A stretch of 64,000 bases of DNA from Treponema socranskii subsp. socranskii VPI DR56BR1116 = ATCC 35536 (GTDB lineage Bacteria; Spirochaetota; Spirochaetia; Treponematales; Treponemataceae): positions 1 to 64,000 of the forward strand of contig NZ_AVQI01000006.1 in assembly GCF_000468115.1 (NCBI RefSeq), read 5' to 3'. The position numbers and the translations under genes were made by a program. Of this stretch, positions 1 to 8,508 are shown one piece after another (position 1 is the first letter of the stretch; each line of letters opens with the position of its first letter). The notes under the pieces are model-generated. The model saw only the letters and a program-made list of their open reading frames with translations, did no database searches and had not been told where the DNA came from.

Positions 1-514
1 GGGCGAACTGCTGTCCGAGCCACTCTTCGGCGTCCCTGTTTTTTGCCGTAATGATGAGTCCCGACGTATCTTTGTCGAGCCGATGTACGATGCCGGGCCT
101 CCTCGAAGACGCGGCGAGAGACGGGGGCGTATCTTTTATGCGGGAAATCGAAGATCTGCCCCAGCGGTATAAAAGCGCGTTTACGAGCGTACCCGTCCAA
201 TTGCCCGCCGCCGGGTGCGTTACCATACCCTGCGCTTTATCGATGACGGCGACGTTTTCGTCTTCATACAGCACGCTGAGCGCGATATTTTCCGGTGTTA
301 TGTCGTCGGGAACATTATCGTCCCATTGCACATCGATGATATCGAGCGCTTTTACGGCGGCCGAAAGCTTGTGCTCTTTTCCGTTTACGAGGATTTCGAT
401 CGCACAGGATTTTAATTTCGAGCGGTTCATGCCGCCGGGAAGAGAAGCGATGTATTTGTCGAGCCGGAGGCTGCCCTGAAAATCGGCGGGAACTTGTACG
501 CTGAAAGACGGCAC
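1..514 (-). CDS. rluD: RluD-type 23S rRNA pseudouridine synthase (3' part missing)
   Basis: Isomerises uridines to pseudouridine in large-subunit rRNA. The first ~80 residues look like the S4 RNA-binding domain, and the catalytic motif HRLDKDTSG, with the conserved Asp, lies near residue 143. The C-terminal half is beyond the window edge. I chose the GTG start at 514 because GGAG sits 7 bases upstream and the preceding gene ends only 2 bases away; no ATG fits as well. It is the last visible gene of the ksgA-yggS run. The RluA/RluC/RluD subtype is inferred; the family is firm. Confidence 0.9.
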   Translation of the reverse strand, partial: MPSFSVQVPADFQGSLRLDKYIASLPGGMNRSKLKSCAIEILVNGKEHKLSAAVKALDIIDVQWDDNVPDDITPENIALSVLYEDENVAVIDKAQGMVTHPAAGNWTGTLVNALLYRWGRSSISRIKDTPPSLAASSRRPGIVHRLDKDTSGLIITAKNRDAEEWLGQQFA

Positions 515-516
515 CG

Positions 517-1221
517 CTATTCTCCGCTTTGCCTTTCGAGCGCAAGCTCAGAAGATGCAGCTCGCCCTTCCGCCTCGCTTACAGACTTTTCATCGGGCGG
601 CGTATTCAATTGTGCCGCATTCGATTTTTCAGATTCTCCGCTCGCATCGTTTTCCGCGTCCGCACCTTCCTGCGACGCTTTTTGTTCTTCACTATCGGGA
701 TTCGCGGCATCGCTCCGAGTTTCGCCGGGCGGTGCCTCTCTCGGCGGCATATCGATGAGGACGGCATCTTCGTCTTCGGCTATCGGCGTGACGACGATGG
801 GCGCTTTTTCTTTCCGCTCGAGTTTTTTCTTTGCGGCTTTCCGCCTGATCACCGAAACGAGGAGATCGGTAAGCCCGATGCCGACGCTGATACCCGCCGA
901 TGTGAGCAAAATGCCCGCCTGTTCGGCCGTCGAATAGCCGTTGCTCGCCGACGCTTTTGCAAAGGGATTCGGAAAATACTCGGAATCGAAGCCGTGCTGC
1001 GCATAGCGTGCGGACGAATACACGATCGTCGACGTAAGCGTCACAAAGGGGAGCGCGCCGAACGAAATAATTTCCGCCCTCCGCAAGTCTTTCATAAATT
1101 GAGGAAACTCGTCGTCCGTATACGGAGAAGGTGTCGCATTTTTCGATTCCTTTGCACGGCACGGAAAAGCGATGACGCACAATAAAAGCAGGACTGCGCA
1201 TTTTCTCACGCAAAGCCTCAT
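517..1221 (-). CDS. Exported or membrane-anchored hypothetical protein
   Basis: I recognise no family. The protein (234 residues) starts with a signal peptide whose likely cleavage site follows CRA near residue 23. A second hydrophobic stretch at about residues 100-125 is followed by a basic cluster (IRRKAAKKKLERK), suggesting one membrane anchor. The last ~90 residues are acidic, low in complexity and rich in Glu, Ser and Ala, probably disordered. The start overlaps the yggS stop as ATGA, so it is probably translated by coupling. Expression is real on codon-use and packing grounds; function is unknown. Confidence 0.7.
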   Translation of the reverse strand: MRLCVRKCAVLLLLCVIAFPCRAKESKNATPSPYTDDEFPQFMKDLRRAEIISFGALPFVTLTSTIVYSSARYAQHGFDSEYFPNPFAKASASNGYSTAEQAGILLTSAGISVGIGLTDLLVSVIRRKAAKKKLERKEKAPIVVTPIAEDEDAVLIDMPPREAPPGETRSDAANPDSEEQKASQEGADAENDASGESEKSNAAQLNTPPDEKSVSEAEGRAASSELALERQSGE

Positions 1222-1937
1222 AACGCCGCCGTCTCCCGCTCGCCGAAAATCGCCGTTCCGATGCGCACTTCGGTAGAACCCTCTTCGATCGCGATTTTAT
1301 AATCCGCCGACATTCCCATCGAAAGAGTTGTAAGATCGAAGGAGGGAAATTCTTTTTGCAGCTTTTCCGAAGCATCGCGGAGCGAAACGAAGGACTTCCT
1401 CACGGCAATTTCGTCGTCGGTAAAAGGCGCCATCGTCATAAAACCCTTCGGTACGATGTGCGGCGCATTTCCTTCGGCACAATAGCGAAGCGCTTCGTAC
1501 ATATTTTCGTATGAAAGAAAGCCCGCTTTCGACGCTTCGCCCGTGTGGTATTCCAATAAAATATCGATCGATTTATCAATCTTCGCGCACTGTTTTTCGA
1601 GCTCTTCCATAATGCCGAGCCTGTCGACCGATTCTATGCAAGAGGCGATCCGCACCGCGCGGGCGGCTTTGTTTTTTTGCAGCGTTCCGATGATGTGCAG
1701 TTCGGCAGACGGAAAGTCTTCATAAATTTTATTAAATTTTTCGTATGCTTCCTGAACGCGGTTTTCGCCGAATGCGCTCTGCCCCGCTCCGATCGCCGCA
1801 ATGACGGAAGACGCCGGATGAAATTTGCTTACGGCGAGGAGCTTTACGCTTCCCTCTTTTCTTCCGGCTTTCCGTTCGGCGTTCCGCACCGATTCGACGA
1901 CTCGCTTGAGATTTTCCGCTATCCGTTCCGTATCCAT
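1218..1937 (-). CDS. yggS: YggS/PROSC family PLP-binding protein
   Basis: Pyridoxal-phosphate carrier/homeostasis protein with an alanine-racemase-like N-terminal fold. The PLP lysine lies in LLAVSKFHP, followed by GENRVQEAYEK and IGTLQKNK; SMGMSADYKIAIEEGSTEVRIG near the end is split here as SMGMSADYKIAI and GSTEVRIGTAIFG, the phosphate-binding region. An upstream in-frame GTG at 1964 overlaps the ksgA stop. I prefer ATG 1937 because AAGG lies 5 bases before it and it matches the usual family N-terminus. The gene sits in the ksgA run. Length of about 239 residues is normal for the family. Confidence 0.92.
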   Translation of the reverse strand: MDTERIAENLKRVVESVRNAERKAGRKEGSVKLLAVSKFHPASSVIAAIGAGQSAFGENRVQEAYEKFNKIYEDFPSAELHIIGTLQKNKAARAVRIASCIESVDRLGIMEELEKQCAKIDKSIDILLEYHTGEASKAGFLSYENMYEALRYCAEGNAPHIVPKGFMTMAPFTDDEIAVRKSFVSLRDASEKLQKEFPSFDLTTLSMGMSADYKIAIEEGSTEVRIGTAIFGERETAAL

Positions 1938-1960
1938 AACCGCCTTCTTTTTATCGCACT

Positions 1961-2827
1961 TCACGCAAGTATAGCGCTATTGAGCGCATCGGACAACCGC
2001 AAAAGTTCTGCAAGAGACAGCGTCTCCGCCCTGAGCGAGGGATCGAGAGCCGCAAGCGTAAGCGCACGCTCGGCTCTTTCGGCGCTTCCGGTAAAGGCCG
2101 TTAAATTATTGCGGATATTTTTTCTGCGCGATGAAAAAAGAGCGCGCTGCATCTTTATAAAAAGCGAAGGATTTTCACACGCGGGAAAATCTTTTTTTTT
2201 CGTCATAACGACGGCGCGCGAGGCGACGTGCGGCTTCGGCCAAAAATTTCCGGAAGCCAAATCAAAAAGCCCTTTGACATCGTACGCCCACTGACACAGT
2301 ACCGAAAACGACGATCGCTCGTCCCCTCCTTCTTTTGCCGTCATCCGATCGGCGACTTCCTTTTGTACCGTAACGACAGCCTTGTCGAATCTTACGCCGC
2401 GCTCTATCGTGTCGGCGATGAGGGATGCCGCAATCGAATACGGGAGATTACCGAAAAATCTGTCGGGCAGCCCCGAATCCTCATACGCGCTTTTCCACGT
2501 TTTTACGGCATCGCCCGAAACGATTCGTAGCGTGCCTTCTTCGATTTCCGCCTTAAAAAAATCAGAAAGCAGTTTTATAAATCCCTTGTCGATTTCAAAG
2601 GCCCTAACGTGGGCGCCCGCATCGAGCAAAGGCTTTGTCATGGAACCCAACCCCGGCCCTATCTCCCATACGCGCATACCGCGTTCTATTTCGAGCGCAC
2701 GGACGATGCGCTCACGAGCCGATGCGTTTACGAGAAAATTTTGTCCGAATTTTTTTTGCATGGAAAAACCGTTTGCATCGAGGAGAGCTTTGAGGGCTGC
2801 CGGTGAATTATAATCAGGGATCGTCAT
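1961..2827 (-). CDS. ksgA: 16S rRNA dimethyladenosine transferase KsgA/RsmA
   Basis: Uses S-adenosylmethionine to dimethylate two adjacent adenines near the 3' end of 16S rRNA during small-subunit maturation. Family motifs are in order: FGQNFLVN near the N-terminus, VWEIGPGLGSMT (SAM-binding motif I) and FFGNLPYSIA (catalytic NLPY). About 288 residues, normal length. A longer reading from TTG 2833 is excluded because the promoter -10 box ends only 5 bases before it; ATG 2827 is 11 bases from the -10 box. First gene of a run continuing into yggS, the exported hypothetical and rluD. Confidence 0.95.
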   Translation of the reverse strand: MTIPDYNSPAALKALLDANGFSMQKKFGQNFLVNASARERIVRALEIERGMRVWEIGPGLGSMTKPLLDAGAHVRAFEIDKGFIKLLSDFFKAEIEEGTLRIVSGDAVKTWKSAYEDSGLPDRFFGNLPYSIAASLIADTIERGVRFDKAVVTVQKEVADRMTAKEGGDERSSFSVLCQWAYDVKGLFDLASGNFWPKPHVASRAVVMTKKKDFPACENPSLFIKMQRALFSSRRKNIRNNLTAFTGSAERAERALTLAALDPSLRAETLSLAELLRLSDALNSAILA

Positions 2828-2838
2828 ACGCAAAACTC

Positions 2839-2867
2839 ATAGTAGCCCGAACGGCGATTTTTGTAAA
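2839..2867 (-). promoter_or_regulatory. Sigma-70-type promoter of ksgA
   Basis: On the minus strand TTTACA, a 17-base spacer and TACTAT. The -10 box lies 11 bases before the ksgA ATG, so the leader would be only about 4-5 bases. The spacer sequence is almost the same as in the tRNA-Pro promoter at 62281-62309. Confidence 0.65.
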
Positions 2868-2936
2868 TCCTGCATAACAAGGCAAGTACACCTCATTACT
2901 GTATTCTGCAAAGTTCCGACACGACATCCGTACCCG

Positions 2937-4199
2937 TTACGCGATGTGCACGTAGGGGGCGCGTGCGAAAAAAAGCACGAGAAGTTTTATAAGTCCGTAG
3001 ATCGCGTTCATCACCGCTCCCGCAAGGGGCGCGAAAAACGGCAGGGCGAGCGAAAGCGCAATGCAGACGATGCCCGCATAGATGAACACGGTTACAAGGG
3101 GCGAAACGAGTGCCGTCGCGATGACACCGACGGGCATAAAGGTTCCGAAAAGCGAAAGCGTCACCGGAGCGGTGAGCGTCTGTGCGCCGAGTGATGCGGA
3201 AAGAGGCGCGGATATTTTTTGCCCCAGAGCGCGGATCAAAAAAGCGTTCAGCGTTTCCGAAAAAAGCAAAATGCCTAAAAGCGCACCGTACGAAAGCATA
3301 AAAGCCGCACTCAAAATATGGGCGGGCGCGATCAGGACGTGCAGGATAAAGGCCGCGCACAAAATCAAAACCGTATCCGCTCCTGCGATGCCGCACACGG
3401 AACACAAAAGGAGCAGCACGTTGCATAAAAACGCGCGCAAAAGAGACGGTGAAAACCCTGCAAACCACACGAAAAGCGATACGGCGCAGAATTGAAAAAT
3501 ATACGATTTCGTTTTTCCGAAAAGCCGCATACCTGCAAAAAGTGCGATGCCCGAGACGAGCGACAAGTGCATGCCCGAAAGCGCGAGGATGTGCGAAAGC
3601 CCTGCATTCCGAAACGCGTCCGAAACCGCCCTCTCCGTGTATTCGCGGGAACCCGAAAGAAGCGCAAGTAAAAGTCCGCCCGCCCCGCCCCACGCATACA
3701 TGAGACGGCGGAACTGAAGGCGCGAGAGCGCGCGGATACGAGAGAGTTTTCCTGTAAACGATTTTTCCGGACTTGGACTTTCGGCTTTTGAAACGAAAAA
3801 AACGCCGCTCTTGCCCGCCCTTCCCGAAAGGAAAAGCCGCGCGCCGCTTTCACACAGGACGGCTCCCTTTCCGTAAGAAGCCGAATAGAGTTTTCCCGGA
3901 AAATACGCTTCAACCGTTTTTTCGTCGATAACCGCCGTTATGTGCCCGCGCGCGGAACTTTTTACGCCGCCCTTCGATACGACGAAGTCCGGCGCAAATT
4001 CGAGCGAATACGCGCCTCTCTTTTGCGATTTTACGGGATTTGAAACGACGGTGCCGTACATCGAAACGATATCGAGCGGCGGAACGAGGGATGCGAATGC
4101 GTGACGGTTTTTGACGGGAACGATGCCGCCGTACGCCAAAACGGAGGAGATGAGTACCGCACAAAAAAGAGGATGTTTGAGTCTTTTTCCTATCACCAT
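2937..4199 (-). CDS. comEC: ComEC/Rec2-family membrane protein lacking the C-terminal hydrolase domain
   Basis: ComEC forms the inner-membrane channel for DNA uptake. After an N-terminal membrane segment (residues ~10-28), residues ~40-140 fit the DUF4131/OB-like region. The Competence domain follows, with GGLLLALLSGSREYTERAV, then GLSHILALSGMHLSL, and several membrane helices. The protein stops at residue 420, whereas full-length members run to about 700-750 with a metallo-beta-lactamase domain; no such domain follows downstream. Starts inside the end of the preceding HEAT-like gene (7-base overlap) with GAGG 5 bases upstream. Whether it supports transformation is unknown. Confidence 0.85.
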   Translation of the reverse strand: MVIGKRLKHPLFCAVLISSVLAYGGIVPVKNRHAFASLVPPLDIVSMYGTVVSNPVKSQKRGAYSLEFAPDFVVSKGGVKSSARGHITAVIDEKTVEAYFPGKLYSASYGKGAVLCESGARLFLSGRAGKSGVFFVSKAESPSPEKSFTGKLSRIRALSRLQFRRLMYAWGGAGGLLLALLSGSREYTERAVSDAFRNAGLSHILALSGMHLSLVSGIALFAGMRLFGKTKSYIFQFCAVSLFVWFAGFSPSLLRAFLCNVLLLLCSVCGIAGADTVLILCAAFILHVLIAPAHILSAAFMLSYGALLGILLFSETLNAFLIRALGQKISAPLSASLGAQTLTAPVTLSLFGTFMPVGVIATALVSPLVTVFIYAGIVCIALSLALPFFAPLAGAVMNAIYGLIKLLVLFFARAPYVHIA

Positions 4200-5416
4200 T
4201 TAAGCCTCGCGAGCGCGTCGCGGGCGGCGGCAATCACCGGTTCGGGATAGTTGACATAGGTCACGTACAAAAGCGTGTCGAACGACGATTTATTGCCGAT
4301 CCTGCCGAGCGCGCCGATCAGAGCGAGCGCAATCGTTTCGGACACTTTTGCCCCGCTTTCGGTTTGTCTGTTCAACGCAGCGAGATAGGACGCAAGGCGG
4401 GAGGAAGCATCGACCGGCGCGATTTCAGCCGCAGCGTTTATCGCTTTGACAAATTCGCCGTCGGTCATAACGCCCGCCTTATATTCGCGTTCGGCGAGAT
4501 CAAAAAACGAAAGCACTGCCGGAGCGGAACGCGTCCACTTGTTTTGTACGATAACGTCGAGCGCATCGACTTGCAGGGAAACCGTTTCCCTCGTTATCGA
4601 CGAAGCGTTGTTCGCTATATATATCGTCTCCGACAGCACATTTTCGGCAATTTCCGATTTAAAAGATGCGGATATTTTTTCATTTTTTATGAGCACCTCG
4701 AACAGCGGCCGTATACCGTTTTTGACGTTTCCTTCGCGGATGACGGCGATTACTTGCGGAAGCGATTTGTCGGCGAGAAGCGCGATCGCCTCGTCGATGT
4801 CTTTGCCGTACTCGGGCCACTTTTGCTGCCGTCGCGCTGTAAACAGCACGGAAAACGATCGGCTGTCGCCGATTTCACCGAGCGTACGCACGGCGGCTTT
4901 TACGACACCGTTTTCGCCGGCAGAGGACACAGCGTTTGCAAGATAGTCGTTTAAAAGGACGATACAGGGTTCCGTAGGAAGCGAATCGCGCAGCGCCGCC
5001 GCTTTGTTCAAGATTGCAATCCGCACCGTATCGCTCGGAAAGAGTGAAAAGAGTTTTACGAATTTTTCCGAAAGCGCTTCCCGCTCCCCGTAATCGAGAG
5101 AAGCGACCGAATTTGCCGGAAGCGCAAGCACGCCCGCAAGCGCCAGCGTGTCCAAATCGCGGTCGTTTCCGAGCAGCACTTTGTGTTCGAGCGCAAAATC
5201 GATCGCTTCTTTTGAAAGAAACGCAGCGTCTTCTCCCGAACTTTCGCGCACGGCCGCCGTTTTATCGACGATATTGCCTTTGACGAACTGTATGCGAAGC
5301 GGAGCGGAAGAAGCAAAACAGGAAGTGCATGCAAGCGCAATAATCGTCCTTATAAAGCATCTGTTAAAGCATCTGTTAAAGCATCTGTTAAAGCATCTGT
5401 TAAAGCATCTGTTCAT
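4193..5416 (-). CDS. Exported HEAT-repeat-like protein with a repeat-built signal peptide
   Basis: A 407-residue protein, largely alpha-helical, with helix-pair patterns such as VKAAVRTLGEIGDSRSFSV and IALALIGALGRIGNKSSF that look like HEAT repeats, so a binding/scaffold role is likely; no enzyme motif seen. ATG 5416 is preceded by GAGGTG. The N-terminus consists of five copies of Asn-Arg-Cys-Phe encoded by a 12-bp tandem repeat, then a hydrophobic stretch ending ALACTSC, so it is either secreted or a lipoprotein with a relaxed spirochaetal lipobox. Lies 34 bases after the PilZ gene on the same strand, probably one operon. Confidence 0.75.
   Translation of the reverse strand: MNRCFNRCFNRCFNRCFNRCFIRTIIALACTSCFASSAPLRIQFVKGNIVDKTAAVRESSGEDAAFLSKEAIDFALEHKVLLGNDRDLDTLALAGVLALPANSVASLDYGEREALSEKFVKLFSLFPSDTVRIAILNKAAALRDSLPTEPCIVLLNDYLANAVSSAGENGVVKAAVRTLGEIGDSRSFSVLFTARRQQKWPEYGKDIDEAIALLADKSLPQVIAVIREGNVKNGIRPLFEVLIKNEKISASFKSEIAENVLSETIYIANNASSITRETVSLQVDALDVIVQNKWTRSAPAVLSFFDLAEREYKAGVMTDGEFVKAINAAAEIAPVDASSRLASYLAALNRQTESGAKVSETIALALIGALGRIGNKSSFDTLLYVTYVNYPEPVIAAARDALARLKW
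5354..5413. repeat. 12-bp tandem repeat, five perfect units
   Basis: The unit AAAGCATCTGTT (plus strand) occurs five times head to tail at 5354, 5366, 5378, 5390 and 5402. It lies directly after the start codon of the minus-strand HEAT-like gene and codes for Asn-Arg-Cys-Phe. Because the unit is four codons, loss or gain of units keeps the frame but changes length and charge of the signal-peptide n-region. Confidence 0.97.
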
Positions 5417-5450
5417 TTTCACCTCGTTAATATAAAACAACCGCGCAGGG

Positions 5451-6623
5451 CTATCCGTTACCGACCATAGTGTCGATCAACGCATCTGTCGTATCGGGGA
5501 TTTTCGTATCGGACAATTCATACGCGAACGCGGCATCGCCTGCCTCTTCCGCCGGCTCTTCTCCGGTACCGTCCGCCTGAGGCGCTTCGTCTTCGGAATC
5601 TTCGGCATCTTCGTCGACCGGAAAAAGCTCGTAGGCTCTGCGCTCTTCGGGCGACATGATATTGTACACGAAACTCAAAATTTGGTTTTTCATCTGCGGT
5701 TCGATGTGTACGCATTCGAAGTGAAGGCGCGATTGATCGATATCGCTGTTGTATTCGACCGTACGGACGACGCCGAACATGATTATCAATTTTCCTTCGA
5801 GCGTAAATTGCAATTTTAGCTGAATATTCGGTACGCCTTTTCCGCCGATCCGTACCATTGCTCCGGATTCGGAAATATCTTCGATAAGACAGCGGTATCC
5901 CGACTGCGTTTCAACCAAATTGTAATCGATCACCTTATCTTTAATAATAAAAAGACTTGCGTACATATTGCATTTTGTGCGCACCGCATACCGCTTTTGC
6001 GTACGCAGCAGTTTTTCCGTATGCTTGAGGTACAGCACCGCTTTGCCGAAAAATATGCCGCTGCCGATCACCGTCGTATCGAAAATATAGCGCGCATCGC
6101 CGGTGCGCCACAGATACACGCTTATCGATTTTCCGATCCAATCTTTGCTTTCGACGGGCATCTGTCCGTTTTGCGTCGGAAAACTAATCGTCAGCTCGCG
6201 CGCGTTGTTGACGATCTTCGACGCAAACACGCCCTTTCCCGCAAGCACGATCCTCAAGCGCAGAGCGCTTTCGAGAGCGCGCGTCGATGTCAAGCCGCGC
6301 TTTTGCGACGCTTCGGCTTCGATGTGCGTGCGGTATGAATAGAGCTTTGCAAGGAGACGCTGCATACCGTGATCGTTTGCCTTCTCCGCGTTTGATTTGA
6401 TTTGAGAGATGCACTGAGAAAGAGAAGGCTTCGACCAAAACAGAGAGTGCGGATCTTTTAGACCGCACACGGCTGCAGTGCGCCACAAGAGGTCTATTTC
6501 GGAAAGAGAAAAGCGGGAATCGAAACCGGTCAAAAAGAATTTGATTTTCTTTTGATATGTTTGTGCGAGCTTTAGAGCGATGACAGCCGCGACGGCTGCA
6601 GCGGTAACTTTTAGGATATACAC
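5451..6623 (-). CDS. Membrane-anchored PilZ-domain protein (c-di-GMP receptor)
   Basis: Predicted cyclic-di-GMP receptor of 390 residues. An N-terminal helix (residues ~4-18) anchors it. A helical region with no family follows, then a PilZ domain at about residues 205-320 with the RxxxR-type ligand motif in RTQKRYAVRTK and the second motif DISESGAMVRIGG (DxSxxG). The last ~60 residues are acidic and probably disordered. Start is GTG 6623, with GAGG 5 bases upstream. T. denticola uses PilZ proteins in motility and virulence; that role here is inference. Confidence 0.9.
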   Translation of the reverse strand: MYILKVTAAAVAAVIALKLAQTYQKKIKFFLTGFDSRFSLSEIDLLWRTAAVCGLKDPHSLFWSKPSLSQCISQIKSNAEKANDHGMQRLLAKLYSYRTHIEAEASQKRGLTSTRALESALRLRIVLAGKGVFASKIVNNARELTISFPTQNGQMPVESKDWIGKSISVYLWRTGDARYIFDTTVIGSGIFFGKAVLYLKHTEKLLRTQKRYAVRTKCNMYASLFIIKDKVIDYNLVETQSGYRCLIEDISESGAMVRIGGKGVPNIQLKLQFTLEGKLIIMFGVVRTVEYNSDIDQSRLHFECVHIEPQMKNQILSFVYNIMSPEERRAYELFPVDEDAEDSEDEAPQADGTGEEPAEEAGDAAFAYELSDTKIPDTTDALIDTMVGNG

Positions 6624-6653
6624 AATGGCCTCAATACTATATAATTAATTTTA

Positions 6654-6683
6654 TTGTATCATAAATCGACAAATTTTCATAGT
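6654..6683 (+). promoter_or_regulatory. Promoter of the CPBP protease gene, -10 box 8 bases from ATG
   Basis: TTGTAT, 18-base spacer, CATAGT, then 8 bases to ATG 6692. No Shine-Dalgarno sequence fits between them, so the mRNA is probably leaderless. Divergent from the PilZ gene. Confidence 0.5.
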
Positions 6684-6691
6684 GCAACGAT

Positions 6692-7447
6692 ATGGAAATA
6701 CCTGTAAACCTGCGGCGGAACGTCGTCTTTACCGTATCCGTGTGCCTCTTTGTTATCCCGCCGCTTTTTGCAGGCTCGGCGCCGACGCGGGCGTTTTCCG
6801 CGTGGATGTTTCCGCTCAAGCCCCTGTGCTATGCAGCACTCGCGTTTGCACTCGTGCATTTTTCGTTTCCGCATTCCGTACAGCGCACAAAAGGCGATGC
6901 GTTTCGCTTTGTGCAAACCGGCTGTGCGATCGCTTCGTTCGGCTCGCTGTGTGTCATCGCTTCGGCCGTCGAACTTGCCGTGCGTTTTTCGGGCGGAAAA
7001 ACGAGTGTGTCTCCCGCGCTGCCCTCGTCGATTGCCGAAACGCTTTTTTGTATCGTCAATTTTGTATGCGCATCGTTTTACGAAGAAGCGCTCTACCGCC
7101 TCTATCTCCCTGAAACGCTCGGATCGATTTTGAAAGATGCCTTTTTGCAAAGCAAAAAAAGCGGCGCGAAAACGAAAGAAGAAAGGGCTGCGGGCGAAGA
7201 AGGTGCTCATGCAAGCGCGGCACGGGGAAAAAGTGCCGAAAACGCCGTGCGAATTTCCGAAGCGCTCTCCGTCATCGCTTTTGCACTCTCTCACCGCTAC
7301 CTCGGACTGCCGTCGGTCATAAACGCATTTTTTGCAGGTATCGTGCTCCGTATCTGCTGTAAAAAAAGCGATACTCTGTGGACGAATACGGCCGCTCATT
7401 TTGCATACAATATGCTTTCTCTCGTTTTATTTGCGAAAATGCAATGA
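6692..7447 (+). CDS. CPBP-family intramembrane metalloprotease
   Basis: Integral membrane protein of 251 residues of the CAAX-protease/self-immunity (Abi, CPBP) family. Visible signature: YEEALYRLYLP (EExxxR glutamates) at about residue 130, FALSHRYLGLP with the histidine of the second motif near residue 203, and NTAAHFAYN near the C-terminus. At least five hydrophobic segments. A lysine- and alanine-rich insertion at about residues 150-180 separates motifs one and two. Stands alone between divergent and convergent neighbours. Substrate unknown. Confidence 0.85.
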   Translation: MEIPVNLRRNVVFTVSVCLFVIPPLFAGSAPTRAFSAWMFPLKPLCYAALAFALVHFSFPHSVQRTKGDAFRFVQTGCAIASFGSLCVIASAVELAVRFSGGKTSVSPALPSSIAETLFCIVNFVCASFYEEALYRLYLPETLGSILKDAFLQSKKSGAKTKEERAAGEEGAHASAARGKSAENAVRISEALSVIAFALSHRYLGLPSVINAFFAGIVLRICCKKSDTLWTNTAAHFAYNMLSLVLFAKMQ

Positions 7448-7533
7448 TCCTGTCGGAAAAGCCCGGCTCCTCCTATCGAAGCCGATTTAGGACGTGAAAG
7501 CCGCAGCCGACCGCACTCGCGGCCGATTGCAAT

Positions 7534-8508
7534 TCATTCGATAAACAGTTCGACGATTTTTTCGAGCGTCCATGCACTTACGGAAACGCGATAACGGTAT
7601 TCGTAGTACGTTCCGGTGACGGTATTTTGAAAGGAATCGAAGCGGAGCGCGGCGGCACCGGCTTTTCCGTTTTCGGCCGTCGCCGTAAAGCGAAATCCCC
7701 TTCCCGTTTCGACGGTAAGCGAAAAAGCGCCCGTATCGTAGAAACCTTCCGTATCCGCGGCTAATCCCCCGTGTCGAAGTGCAATCAATTTCGACGCTTT
7801 TTCCGAAAAACCGTGCTCGCCTGCTTTTAAGGTTTTGAGCACTCCTTTTGCCGCTATGCGCAACGATTGAATATCGGCTGCGCGGATGCGCCTTTCTTCC
7901 GTGTTTTGAGGAACGATGTACGGATCGAGCCAAAATCCCGCGTCGGCTCTCAAAAATGCATCGCAATCGGTTTCGGCCGCATACGGCCCATCGCTTTCTC
8001 CTATGCGGATAAATCGCCGAGTTTGGTCGAAATTTTGCCCATAAAAGTTTACTTTTGTCGACATGTTAAGATCGTTTTTAAGTAAAATCGATACAAACGG
8101 CTGATTTTTATCGGATATCGTATTATTACTGTCTAAAATTGTATACAGCTTGCGAATCTTTGTTAGGTGTTGTATGAGTTCCGAAACTTTCGCATTTTCG
8201 GCGGGAAAAACCACCCCTCCCGATGAGCCGTACCACGTACCGTTTTTTTTGTACAGCGACGTTTTTTCGCCCGCATTTTCGATTTCGATTTCGTCGAGAG
8301 CGGCGGCATATTTTTCGTTTACAAAGGCGCTCCTCATCGCCCGTTCGCGCGGGCTGCGCGGGACAAAGGAAAGCCCGTAGAGTATGACAAGAAAAAAGAG
8401 AATACCGTATAGCGTTATTCGGAGCATACCCTTGTTTCGGCCGTTTGCATACCGTCTGCCGCTCTGAAAAACCGTATCCGTGTCGCTTGCTGCGGTTTTA
8501 TTCGGCAT
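7534..8508 (-). CDS. Membrane-anchored DUF4340-like protein
   Basis: A 324-residue protein with one membrane helix (residues ~29-47, ITLYGILFFLVILYGLSF) and a large outside region. NGTWYGSSGGVVFPAENAKV followed by helix LIQHLTKIRKLY resembles the repeating unit of DUF4340 proteins, often found with gliding or ABC-type membrane systems. No such partner is seen here. The start overlaps the nitroreductase stop by 11 bases, so the two are co-transcribed. Family assignment is moderate; function not known. Confidence 0.65.
   Translation of the reverse strand: MPNKTAASDTDTVFQSGRRYANGRNKGMLRITLYGILFFLVILYGLSFVPRSPRERAMRSAFVNEKYAAALDEIEIENAGEKTSLYKKNGTWYGSSGGVVFPAENAKVSELIQHLTKIRKLYTILDSNNTISDKNQPFVSILLKNDLNMSTKVNFYGQNFDQTRRFIRIGESDGPYAAETDCDAFLRADAGFWLDPYIVPQNTEERRIRAADIQSLRIAAKGVLKTLKAGEHGFSEKASKLIALRHGGLAADTEGFYDTGAFSLTVETGRGFRFTATAENGKAGAAALRFDSFQNTVTGTYYEYRYRVSVSAWTLEKIVELFIE

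Noticed and set aside
2190-2200. A9 run in ksgA as a phase-variation tract
   Set aside because: Lies in a conserved essential gene, in frame, and short A runs are common as Lys codons; no evidence of switching.
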